Assembly (NCBI GenBank): GCA_965214875.1
Contig: OZ243980.1
Location: 2,108,001-2,172,000 of the forward strand
DNA length: 64,000 nucleotides
Source of the DNA: CBDAUN01 sp965214875
GTDB lineage: Bacteria > Pseudomonadota > Gammaproteobacteria > Arenicellales > JAJDZL01
Direction of reading: 5' to 3'
The stretch's first letter is position 1. Each line of letters opens with the position of its first letter. Made by a program: the position numbers and the translations under genes. Of this stretch, positions 17,083 to 25,652 are shown one piece after another. The notes beneath the pieces are model-generated. The model was given only the letters and a program-made list of their open reading frames with translations, was not told the origin of the DNA and ran no database searches.

Positions 17083-20000
17083 TTAGAAGCGCGCACTCAA
17101 ATCGGCTCCAATGGCACTTGTCCCACCACCTCCGACATAGGACAATCCGAAGGTTATCGGCGAACCATTTTTACCGCGCAGCCATGTCTTTCCGCCGCCA
17201 ATTCGAACTTTCAATCCCTTGTCTTTGGACTTTAGCTTCACATCGGGAATCTCAACGCTTGACTTGCTACCCAAGTCTGCTTCGACATTCAGCATTCCGA
17301 ACAGTTTCCCCGCACCATGCGGCTTTTCGATTCGCGCACCTGCATAGCCGACCGTCCGAGTGCCAGATATTGAGGTAATTCTCTGATCGTTCTTGTCAGT
17401 GAAATTATCAGCATCAATCTTTGTATGCGCCGCTCCAGCATTCAGTTGAACCAGTTTCTCCGAAATTTTTCTTTCGCCGCCGACCTCGAACTGCACCGTA
17501 TAGCTTGCGGCGGAAACACCCGATGCCAAACTGCCTTTAGCTTTCGAGCTTACGTCAACGTCGTAGGTAGTTGCCGCAATGCCCATATCGAGATAGATAT
17601 CGCTGATCTTTTTGGTATAGGACGTTCCGATCCCGGTCGCGGTGGCTTCTATATCTCCGCCAGCGTTCACATCAGACTTGCCGATATGATGATGCAGGTT
17701 GATACCGACCAGATCGCCGTTCGCCAGTTCAAAGTCTCTTCCGCCGCGCACGCCAGTCCAGCTATAGCCGTACTTGATCGACGAAGTCGAATCGGATGGC
17801 TTGTGAGAGCCTGTCTGAATCGAGCTTGAAACCCACCATTTGTGCTTGCTGCGGAAAGCGTTTGCCCTAGCCTGATATCGAGGGAGGCTGTTGATGCCGA
17901 GCAGCATCGATGGCAATGCCTCGTAGACCTTCGCCTGTTGCGAAATGCCACTAAATATCGCTATGCCTTCTGCAGTATCAGCGATTACGAAGGCGCGCAA
18001 GCCTTCCTCTCGTCGAAACTCATTTTTGCCCTCGCCCTTCTTGAACACGATGGGCATGCCACTTGGAATATTGATTGTCACTTGGGAGCCATCGCTAGCG
18101 ATGATCCTGCCCTGAATTCTGCGGCCACCCGTAAAAATGTCTTCATCTTGATCCAGTGTAAGCTCCAAAATCACGATCGAGTCGCCGTCGGTTTGGATAA
18201 TGATTCCTGATGCCGCAGCGATGCTGCCTTTCGGACCTACCTCCACCCGGCCGCCGCCACTCAAGAAAATCCCGGCACCGCCGACACCCGTGCTGATCAA
18301 TTTTCCGTTCACAACAACCGTTTGGTCGGCCCTGCTGCCATCACTGACAACACCCGCGCCTCGAGCGCGGACGCCATAGCGTCCGGCCGAGACCGTAGCA
18401 CCATCGTCGATTCGGACGAATGAAGCCCCGTTTTGGTCCCTCACGACCCGGCGGAAGACTCGAATGCCGTCGCCTTCGGAATCAATCTGTCCTCCGGCTT
18501 TGATCACCACGCGGAAATCCGCATCGTTGTACGCTCCGGCATACCAGCGCATCCTGTCCTTGTAGGCGTTATCGTAGCTTGCCGGCAAGGCCGTGAGCGC
18601 CGTCTCAAGATCCGCCCCCGGCACGCCAAAGACCGCATACATTACAGCTTTCTCCTTTTCTGTCAGGGTGAATTCGCGGAACCTTTTCAAATGCTCGTTG
18701 TCATCTGCCATCAGATAGGCATCAATGGCATCATCGTCGTTCAGGTCGGGGCTGCTAAACCCGGCCACTAGGTTGCGAGGATCTCGCAGGTTGCCGAGCG
18801 GTAAACTATTCGGGTCGCTCTGATATGCAATCGCCGCGCGAAACACCTCCCGAAACTGCTCTCGAATTTCGGCCGTGATGGTTGTGTCGTCCTTATCGCC
18901 CGCGGCGACCGTCTGCGCCATCAAGAGGTAATCCCCTCCGCCCACTGTGATGGCGCTGGGCATTGAGGTGGTTCCCACCAGTTTGCGCGCGACCCAGCTC
19001 ACTTGATGATCCGTCTCGGCTCTCCCGAAATCATTATCGCTACCGGGCAGAGAACGTGCCACGATACGGGCGACCTTGCCGGAATCGCCACCGACCTCGA
19101 CCAGTATCGTCGGCTGACTGGAACCTGAGTAGCCCCTGGTCGAGGCTAAATCGCTTCCACTATAGGTCGAGCCGCTGAAGCGCTGAGATGAAGCGAAAAT
19201 TCCCCATTGACCCGTAATCGTCCCCTCTTGATGCCGAATCCGAATGCCTGCATTGCCATCTGTACCGCTAGTGAAAGCACGCACGGCAGACTGGACGGGA
19301 TCAGTGGTCAAAACATCTCCTCTGATCGTGAGGTCAACGTCATAGCCGTTTGCTTGCATTCGCTGGGCATCATGTCGGGCAAAGATGGCGGGGCCGCGAG
19401 AGGCCGTGATAGTGCCGCTGTTGTGGTTGACGGTAAGCAGGCCGCGGCCAAAGCGTCGGGCATCGATGCTCTGGTATCCGGCGGTGATGTCGCCTGAGTT
19501 GGTGATGACAATGTTACCAGTCCCGTTGTGCCAGGCTTGCAGACCGGTGCCTTCGCCGGAATTGATGGTGCCGCCGTTGGTGATGTCGATATCGCCAGAA
19601 CCGCTGTGGGAGGCAAACACGCCTGCTCCGCGCGTCAACCGTCGCCCTCCGATGAGGGTGATACTGTTTTGCGTGTTGATGCTGCTGCCGGTGCCAATAT
19701 CAAGATCAATATCGCCGGTGCCGGCATGCGACAGACTCAACCCTCGATGGACGGCATAAATGTTGCCGTGTGTAAGATCAACATCAAGGGTATTGCTATT
19801 TGCTGAGTTCGTAAGCTGCAGATTGATGCCGGTCTCGCCGATTCTGTTCTCTGCGGTACCGATAGATCCGCCAGTCATGCTGAATGTGAGATCGCCCATT
19901 GCCCTGCTATTGACTTGAACTCCTGTGCTAGCAGCCCGGATGATGCCGCCTGTCAGACTGACGCTAACTGGAGCAGCGGCCGTCGCTAAACCGCGGTTGA

Positions 20001-21016
20001 GATCAAGGAAGATGCCGGTCGAACCAGTCGTGGTGATATCGCCCCCTGAAATAACCGCGACAGTGCCAGTGCCGCCCTTATCGGCACTGCCATGTCGAAC
20101 ATAGATGCCGTTGTTTGCGGCCTCGATGCGTCCACCGCTTTTATGATCGATCCTGATATCGCCATCAGCCTCATGCAGCACGAAAATGCCGTCATGTCCG
20201 GCAGATCTGATAGTGCCAGCATTGTCCACCTCGATGTTACCGCTTCCGCTGCGGGCGATCCAGATGCCTGCACCCCGGTTGCCCATGCCCAGTGTGTCGA
20301 TAATGCTGTCTCTTGTCAGGTCGACATCGATGGTGCCGGTACCGGCATGAGTCAGACTCATGCCGCGCTGAGTGGCATAAATGGCGCTGTCGCTGTCAAT
20401 GTCGATAGCTTCGGTGCTGCCTGTGCCTTGGATGCCAGCCGAAAGACCAGAAAAGCCCACCCGTGAGCTCGCGGTGCCGATGGTGCCGCCGGTCATCCTA
20501 AATGTGAAACCACCGAGTGCACGGCTGTTGAATGACACGCCATTTCCCGTAGCACTGATTGTGCCGCCCGTGATTCTGAGTGTGGAGCGGCCATTTGAAT
20601 TCGCACCCGGCCGCCCCATGTCAAACTGAATTCCAGTTGCCGCGTTGATATCACCAGCGGTTTCGATAGTTACCTTTGTTGCAACAGCATCGCCGCGGCC
20701 AAGAATGCCCTGGCCCTGGCTAGTGGTGTTTGTGATTGTGGCACCGCTCTGCAAGATAAGCTTTTCTTCGGTATTGCTGCCTCGTGCCTGTTGTCGCCCT
20801 GTAGTATTGCCTGTGCAGGTGTTTGTTCGTACACCATTCCCATCAGGTCCAGATAAAGTGCAAGCCGCTCGCGAGTCGTCAGCAACGCCAAGAAAACCAA
20901 GGCAACTCGCGACAACGACCGCGACCATGAAATCCCGAGGCGGCAGTCGCCATCTAAACGACCAAGTGTTATGAGGGGGGGGGGGTACGAGGCCGGTTTA
21001 TAAGCTTCATAGCCAT
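17083..21016 (-). CDS. Large autotransporter, phase-variable, read here as out of frame
   Basis: The long frame runs from 20928 to 17083 and encodes 1,281 residues: signal sequence (MVAVVVASCLGFLGV), about 850 residues of Gly/Thr/Asn-rich beta-helix repeats, a linker with GGAGIFLSGGGRVEVG, and a C-terminal beta-barrel ending GADLSARF. The likely start is further upstream, at ATG 21016 or 21010, preceded by AAGGG (21026-21030). An 11-base tract (20975-20985) separates it from the long frame. With 11 bases the upstream start is out of frame; 10 or 13 would join it, giving a long N-region typical of type V signal peptides. The alternative is direct initiation at 20928, which would bypass the tract. 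It is a paralog of the autotransporter at 9526. Confidence 0.82.
19300..20620 (-). repeat. Duplicated ~206-residue passenger module in the large autotransporter
   Basis: Residues around 128 (SFNSRALGGFTFRMTGG) and around 334 (QVNSRAMGDLTFSMTGG) are diverged copies. Both are followed by matching segments (RGMSLTHAGTGTIDVD and RGLSLSHAGTGDIDLD), with a period of about 206 codons. In coordinates the copies are anchored near 20547 and 19929. The outer limits are approximate. Confidence 0.55.
20975..20985 (-). repeat. Eleven-base poly-C tract (minus strand) before the large autotransporter
   Basis: Eleven consecutive G on the plus strand, hence C in the coding direction. They lie 31 bases after ATG 21016 and 46 bases before ATG 20928. 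A length of 10 or 13 puts the upstream start in frame with the passenger. Confidence 0.85.
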
Positions 21017-21321
21017 ATTCTTGAACCCTTTGTAGTTACGAACGATAATTGCAAATTTGCGTAGCTCAAAACTGAAGATGAATCGTTGACCGGCACTCTT
21101 TGAGTATACCATGCCACGCAAGATAATTCCCGGTTACTGAGGAAATTGCATCGCTTTTGACCTTCTTATCCTTCTCGCGGAAGTTGCGCGGCGCACCTCG
21201 GCAACCCACTCACTTATTAGACCAGAATCCTAGAGCTTCCAATTTTCTGCTCCCGTTCCAGCAAAGGCAATTCTTCTATCCATATCGGGCGGATAGATAC
21301 CAAACTGCCTATACATGGGTC

Positions 21322-21359
21322 GCAGCCCCCTAATCGGCAATTTTTGGGGGAGGGGCTGC
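21322..21359. repeat. GC-rich inverted repeat upstream of the large autotransporter
   Basis: GCAGCCCC (21322-21329) pairs with GGGGCTGC (21352-21359). The loop holds CTAATCGGCAATTTTTGG and can extend the pairing. It may be a terminator of something decayed or a regulatory hairpin; no gene ends here. Confidence 0.4.
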
Positions 21360-21404
21360 AAAATAGCGCGGAAAACCTTACACCATAGAGCTTTCACCAA
21401 AACC

Positions 21405-21426
21405 GCGCCTTCACCGGTGAAGGCGC
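21405..21426. repeat. Perfect 22-base palindrome
   Basis: GCGCCTTCACC followed by its exact reverse complement GGTGAAGGCGC, with no loop. It lies in the non-coding stretch between the large autotransporter and a short minus-strand ORF. No T-run follows on either side, so it could be a protein-binding site as well as a terminator stem. Confidence 0.45.
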
Positions 21427-21494
21427 ATAACCGAAAATGGCGCGAGCTCTCCCGCTAATCATGAATATTACACCCTGCAAAAATCCAGCACCGA

Positions 21495-21740
21495 TTAGCA
21501 ATCGGGTTTCCAGTTTATCATTCTGCCTTGCCACTCTATGGTGGGCGGGTCATCATCATTTGCTTCGACCGTGAATCTATAGTCTGGGGTGAGATTTAAA
21601 GTCCCTGTCCCCCGGTTGTTGATCCCGGTGATAATGGTCATGCTTTGCTTAGTTAATCCCATATTGTGGCAATTATTGTCTCTGCTGGAACCAAAGAACT
21701 CGATCTTGCATCCGGTATCTGTTAGACAATCTCCGGTCAT
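21495..21740 (-). CDS. Short hypothetical protein or gene remnant
   Basis: An 81-residue frame with three Cys (CLTDTGC, NNCHNM) and a Gly/Thr-rich middle, ending in INWKPDC. The frame is also open a few codons upstream of the ATG (AGGFGNGNN), which suggests the visible piece is the end of something longer. It lies in a decayed-looking stretch beside the secreted-protein cluster. Composition suggests an extracytoplasmic protein, but no family is recognised. Confidence 0.35.
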   Translation of the reverse strand: MTGDCLTDTGCKIEFFGSSRDNNCHNMGLTKQSMTIITGINNRGTGTLNLTPDYRFTVEANDDDPPTIEWQGRMINWKPDC

Positions 21741-22584
21741 ATTGTTCCCATTGCCAAAACCGCCCGCCTATAATGCGGCAGGTGCCCCTTGATTGAAGTT
21801 CCGATGATGCGCCTGCATGGGCACCGGCTGCTTGAGCGGCCTGATACGGCCTATAAGCATTTTAGCACTGCTGGAACTTGGCCGGCCCGGCATCGGACTG
21901 CCGACGCTCGGCTCGCCGGCGGGTGGTGCCTGGCGGACTAGGCAACCGAGGAACCTCAAGGCGCAAGCTACCGCAGTGCGCGAATATGCGCGAATCCGGC
22001 AAGACTTCCGAGATCAGAGGCGCACGGCATCAGACTCCTTGACCAAAGCCGTCCCCGATGGCGGTGCCCACTTGTTCGATCTGGGCCATCCGGCCAGGCT
22101 TTCGGACGGCACCCGCTGCCGGGCACTCTCAGGCAAGAATCATGCCATGATCAACGATTTCCGCGGCTTCGTGGGCAATTTTAGGCTCTAATTGCCGAGT
22201 TGGGCATATAGTAATCTCTCGAATCAGAGTCGCAACCGAAAGCCGATTATCATTCCAACCGGGGTTGATTTTGCTCATGTCAATTTGCTCAATCTGTACT
22301 GTTTGATCCGAAGCAGAAATCTCGCAAGCATCACGTGCAGGCGGCAACTATATTTTGAGGATTTTTCATAGGCTTGAACTCTATCTCGATCGATATTTAG
22401 AGAGTGCTTGCGGCCAAGAAAGAGTATCATCTTAAGAATGCCGACCCCGAATGAGCGTTGCCCATTTGCGGGTCAAGCTTCTTATCTGCGGGTCATTTTT
22501 TCAAGGCTATTTTAATAGGCAGTCGCATTGAAGGATGAGAGCCTGGCCGCCTTTGGCGGCTTTTGCGAATGCAATCGGAACACC
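21741..22584. other. Non-coding or decayed stretch
   Basis: Several short frames occur on both strands, none convincing. On the minus strand, 22129-22347 has a fragment reading ACEISASDQTVQIEQIDM and ending ITICPT. Its pattern of Cys, hydrophobic strand and second Cys is reminiscent of fimbrial or spore-coat-like secreted domains. It is out of frame with the nearest upstream ATG, so I treat it as possible remnant sequence only. Confidence 0.4.
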
Positions 22585-24141
22585 ATGCGAACATTCAATA
22601 CCGCTGGCCCGATCGTGCCGGCAATGCACTATCATGTTGCGCCGCTCGGGCGGGTAGACCGGGATGAGATATACGGCCTGATCGAGGATTGGAGATACTT
22701 CGTTCTGCATGCACCGCGTCAGACCGGCAAGACTTCGGCATTGCTGGCGTTGCGCGACGAGCTGAACGCCTCGGGCTGCCACCGCGCGGCGTATGTCAAT
22801 GTCGAGGCTGGTCAGGCGGCGCACGAAGACGCGCATGTCGCGATGCAGGCGATTTTGGGCGAGTTCAGCGAGGAGGCGCTGGATCTGGGCGACGACAGCC
22901 TGGAGCATGACATCTTGCCATCGATGCTAGATGCCTACGGTGCTCACGGCGCATTGCGCCAGCTGCTGTCGCGCTGGTCAGCGGCGGACCCTCGGCCGCT
23001 GGTAGTGATGATCGACGAGATCGACGCGCTGGTGGGCGACACGCTGATCTCGGTCTTGCGCCAGCTGCGCGCCGGCTATCAGAAGCGTCCTGGGCGATTT
23101 CCGCAGTGCGTGGTCCTGTGCGGCGTGCGCGATGTTCGCGACTACCGGATCCATTCGGGCCGGGAAAAGTCGATCGTCGCCGGCGGCAGCGCGTTCAACG
23201 TCAAGGCCGAATCGATCCGGCTGGGGGATTTCGGCGAGGCCGAGGTCCGATCGCTTCTGCTGCAGCATACCGAAGAGACCGGCCAGGGCTGGAGCGAGGA
23301 GGCGCTGGCGGAGGTGTGGGAGTCGACCTCGGGGCAGCCGTGGCTGGTCAACGCGCTGGCGGCCGAGGCTCTCAAGAAGGTTCGGGACCTTGAGGCGACG
23401 ATCGGTCGCAACGATGTCGTCGATGCGAGGGAGGCGCTGATCCTTCGGCGCGACACGCATCTGGACCAATTGGCGGACAAGCTTCGCGAGCCGCGGGTCA
23501 AGCGGGTGATCGCGCCGCTGGTGAGCGAAGGCGCGGCCGAGTCGTTCACCGCCGACGATCTGCAGTACGCGGCCGATCTGGGGCTGATCGCGCGAGACAA
23601 GCCGGTGCGCATCGCCAACGCGATCTACCGCGAGGTGGTGCCGCGTGAGCTGATCACCGGCGCGGACTGGTTCATCGCGCACGAGACCGCGTGGTACGTG
23701 GAGGACGGGCAGCTGATGATGGGCCGTCTGATGGAGGCGTTCCAGGGGTTCTTCCGGGAGCATTCGGAGCACTGGGTCGGCCGGTTCGACTACCAGGAGG
23801 CGGGGCCGCAATTGCTCTTGCAGGCGTTCTTGCAGCGGGTGGTGAACGCGGGCGGTCGGATCGAGCGCGAGTACGGTCTGGGGCGGGGGCGCCTGGACCT
23901 GCTGGTCGAGTGGGGCGAGCAAAGGCAGCGGGAAGTAATCGAGTGCAAGCTGAGAAGGAACGGGCTTGAGCGCACGATCGCCAAGGGCCTGGAGCAGCTT
24001 GGCGAGTACATGCGGCGTTGCGGCACCGCTGAGGGCCATCTGGTGATCTTCGACCGCTCGGAGAAAAGATCCTGGGACGAGAAGGTGTTCCGCCGCGAGG
24101 AGTCCGTCGACGGCAGAAAGGTGACGGTCTGGGGCATGTGA
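22585..24141 (+). CDS. AAA-type ATPase fused to a PD-(D/E)XK nuclease-like domain
   Basis: Starting at ATG 22585 (MRTFNTAGPIVP), the protein has 518 residues. The N-terminal ATPase shows Walker A APRQTGKT (43-50) and Walker B LVVMIDEID (about 139-147), followed by a winged-helix-like middle region. The last ~90 residues contain RGRLDLLVEWG and then EVIECKLRR, an Asp...Glu-x-Lys pattern typical of PD-(D/E)XK nuclease-like domains. The gene is clearly more GC-rich than its neighbours, so it was probably acquired. Proteins of this architecture are widespread and poorly characterised. Both strands are open over much of the gene because of the high GC. Confidence 0.78.
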   Translation: MRTFNTAGPIVPAMHYHVAPLGRVDRDEIYGLIEDWRYFVLHAPRQTGKTSALLALRDELNASGCHRAAYVNVEAGQAAHEDAHVAMQAILGEFSEEALDLGDDSLEHDILPSMLDAYGAHGALRQLLSRWSAADPRPLVVMIDEIDALVGDTLISVLRQLRAGYQKRPGRFPQCVVLCGVRDVRDYRIHSGREKSIVAGGSAFNVKAESIRLGDFGEAEVRSLLLQHTEETGQGWSEEALAEVWESTSGQPWLVNALAAEALKKVRDLEATIGRNDVVDAREALILRRDTHLDQLADKLREPRVKRVIAPLVSEGAAESFTADDLQYAADLGLIARDKPVRIANAIYREVVPRELITGADWFIAHETAWYVEDGQLMMGRLMEAFQGFFREHSEHWVGRFDYQEAGPQLLLQAFLQRVVNAGGRIEREYGLGRGRLDLLVEWGEQRQREVIECKLRRNGLERTIAKGLEQLGEYMRRCGTAEGHLVIFDRSEKRSWDEKVFRREESVDGRKVTVWGM

Positions 24142-24274
24142 GCAAGCAGGTCCGGCATGGCGGTTCAGTTCGAAGACTGCAGCGCCTGATCGGAAAGAGG
24201 CGGCCCGAAGGCCGCCTGATGCCATGGATCCATGGCTACCCGGACGGGTCCGGCATCCGCCGCCCTGAGCCCGG

Positions 24275-24667
24275 TCAGTTCGTCGAGCATCCCACACGGG
24301 TTCTCCAGGCGGCATCCCGAATGTATTCATAGCCGTCCTGGCTGTCCGTCCACGCCCACTGGCCCGACGCGTTCCTGGCTCCGCATAGGCAAGCATTGAT
24401 CTGATCCCGGTCCTTGCTGAAGGCGTAGCACCCGCTTGACCACGAATCGCCGGGACCGACGGCGCGACCCGAGCCAAAGGGGATCTCCAGATCGGCAGCC
24501 GTGCGAAAGCAGAGCCTCGCGAAAGGGCTGCCGGCATTCCCGGCATGCACGACCGCGGTGTAGCGCGTATTCTGTTTCAGGCCGGTGAAGTCTCGGGTTC
24601 TTGCCGTTATGGTGGTAGCGGGACTGAAGCGGGCGCGTCCGAGGTAGATTCTGCCGGCTTGGGACAC
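24275..24667 (-). CDS. Cys-containing secreted-type hypothetical, overlapping the gene upstream
   Basis: A 130-residue frame from GTG 24667, ending RTRVGCSTN. It has DFTGLKQNTRYTAVVHAG, fibronectin-III-like in flavour, and a Cys-rich end (SGCYAFSKDRDQINACLCG). It has no signal peptide of its own and overlaps the previous ORF by about 60 bases in another frame. The two sequences read more naturally as one protein, joined by a -1 shift near 24665 (EVREDAC then VSQAGRIY). A GGGAGGA stretch a few bases before the GTG also allows separate initiation. Family not recognised. Confidence 0.5.
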   Translation of the reverse strand: MSQAGRIYLGRARFSPATTITARTRDFTGLKQNTRYTAVVHAGNAGSPFARLCFRTAADLEIPFGSGRAVGPGDSWSSGCYAFSKDRDQINACLCGARNASGQWAWTDSQDGYEYIRDAAWRTRVGCSTN

Positions 24668-24936
24668 GCATCCTCCCTCACCTCAAGATAAGCCTCGGCA
24701 CTAGAAAGACTGCTGTCTCCGGTATAGCTTCGGATCGCCGGCATGCTCATGGCCGGCGTGGAAAGCCGCACCGCATCCTTGGTCAGGGACCCGCCCGCTA
24801 CGGAAATCTGAGTGCGGCTGGTCTGAGCTACGCCTGGCGGGCAGGCACCGGCCCCCGAACTGCCGAGAATGCCGGATTGCGACACCTGCGCCGAGGCCGG
24901 CACGGCCAGCGCCGCCAGTAGCGCGAGGATGGTCAG
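24607..24936 (-). CDS. Secreted hypothetical protein without a normal start codon
   Basis: The frame encodes a clear signal peptide (LTILALLAALAVPASAQV) and then a Ser/Ala/Pro-rich domain ending VPLPP. No ATG, GTG or TTG lies at the start of the signal peptide. The first candidates are CTG at 24934-24936, two bases after the upstream gene's TAA stop, or re-initiation. ATG- or GTG-based calling would begin inside or after the signal peptide. It follows the 24939-25616 gene and precedes the 24275-24667 frame, all on the minus strand. Confidence 0.5.
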   Translation of the reverse strand: MTILALLAALAVPASAQVSQSGILGSSGAGACPPGVAQTSRTQISVAGGSLTKDAVRLSTPAMSMPAIRSYTGDSSLSSAEAYLEVREDACPKPAESTSDAPASVPLPP

Positions 24937-24938
24937 TC

Positions 24939-25616
24939 TTATTTAAGCAGGCACTCGGGCGGCCCGATCATCTGGCCGGTGGTCTGGTCAAACCCGGGCC
25001 AGTACCAGAAGCCTCTACAGGTCGGGTTCTGCGCACGGGTCTGGCAACCCTTGCCGCCTGCGGCCAGGATGCGTATTGCCGGGCTGAATACCTCGTACTT
25101 GCTGGATTGGGGACTGCTGGGGTGTTTCACCAGCTTGAGGAACATCTCAGCGCCATCGCCGTACCCGATGTTTTGGCCGGTCCGCGTCCGTACTTCTATG
25201 GTGTGCTCGCCTTCCATTAGCTGGGTTATAGGCCAGTTGGCTATCCAGGGGAGCCAGTTCTGACCAAGTATACTGGCCCGGCGCTCAAATTTTCCGAATG
25301 AGCCCGTGGCCTGGATTTGCAGGGCAAAAGATCCGTCCCATGCGTTCCCGTCATTCTGCGAAGGAGGAATCCGCAACCGCAAGGTTGCCACCCGACCCTG
25401 CTCGCCGCAGCCGGTCAGCACGTTGGGGCCGCTACGGGTCAGTGCGATGGTCGGCTTGTAGTTGTTATGGGCGCGAACGACATCGGCTGTGGCCGTCGAT
25501 GCAGGCAGCAGGAAGAACGTCATCGCGGCCGCGAGGGTTGCTAATTTAGCGAGGGGGGGGGGGTGAATCTGGTTGAAATCTTCATCTTGACATACCTCGA
25601 AGTAGAATCCAGTCAT
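24939..25616 (-). CDS. Secreted hypothetical protein with a poly-C tract in its signal peptide region
   Basis: The visible 225-residue frame starts at ATG 25616, crosses an 11-base tract as HPPPL, and continues into a signal sequence (LATLAAAMTFFLLPASTATA) and a ~190-residue exported domain ending GPPECLLK. A better start is ATG 25585, which has GAGG 9 bases before it and gives MKISTRFTPPP, a normal positively charged N-region. From that ATG, 11 bases leads to a stop after 14 residues, while 9 or 12 gives the full protein. So the gene reads ON from the weak upstream ATG and OFF from the stronger one. Domain family not recognised. Confidence 0.62.
   Translation of the reverse strand: MTGFYFEVCQDEDFNQIHPPPLAKLATLAAAMTFFLLPASTATADVVRAHNNYKPTIALTRSGPNVLTGCGEQGRVATLRLRIPPSQNDGNAWDGSFALQIQATGSFGKFERRASILGQNWLPWIANWPITQLMEGEHTIEVRTRTGQNIGYGDGAEMFLKLVKHPSSPQSSKYEVFSPAIRILAAGGKGCQTRAQNPTCRGFWYWPGFDQTTGQMIGPPECLLK
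25553..25563 (-). repeat. Eleven-base poly-C tract (minus strand) in the secreted-protein gene
   Basis: Eleven G on the plus strand, C in the coding direction. They lie 22 bases after ATG 25585 and immediately before the hydrophobic core of the signal peptide. It is the third tract of this kind in the window. Confidence 0.85.
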
Positions 25617-25652
25617 TATACTTAGTTCCGGCTTCTGCGAAACGGGCTTTTT

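Noticed and set aside
20670..20915. A minus-strand frame starting MSRVALVFLALL
   Set aside because: It looks like a signal peptide but is the out-of-frame continuation of the tract-containing start region of the large autotransporter.
22978..24546. A 522-codon open frame on the minus strand
   Set aside because: It lies opposite the GC-rich ATPase/nuclease gene, is rich in Arg, Pro, His and Leu, and has no motif; open only because of the high GC.
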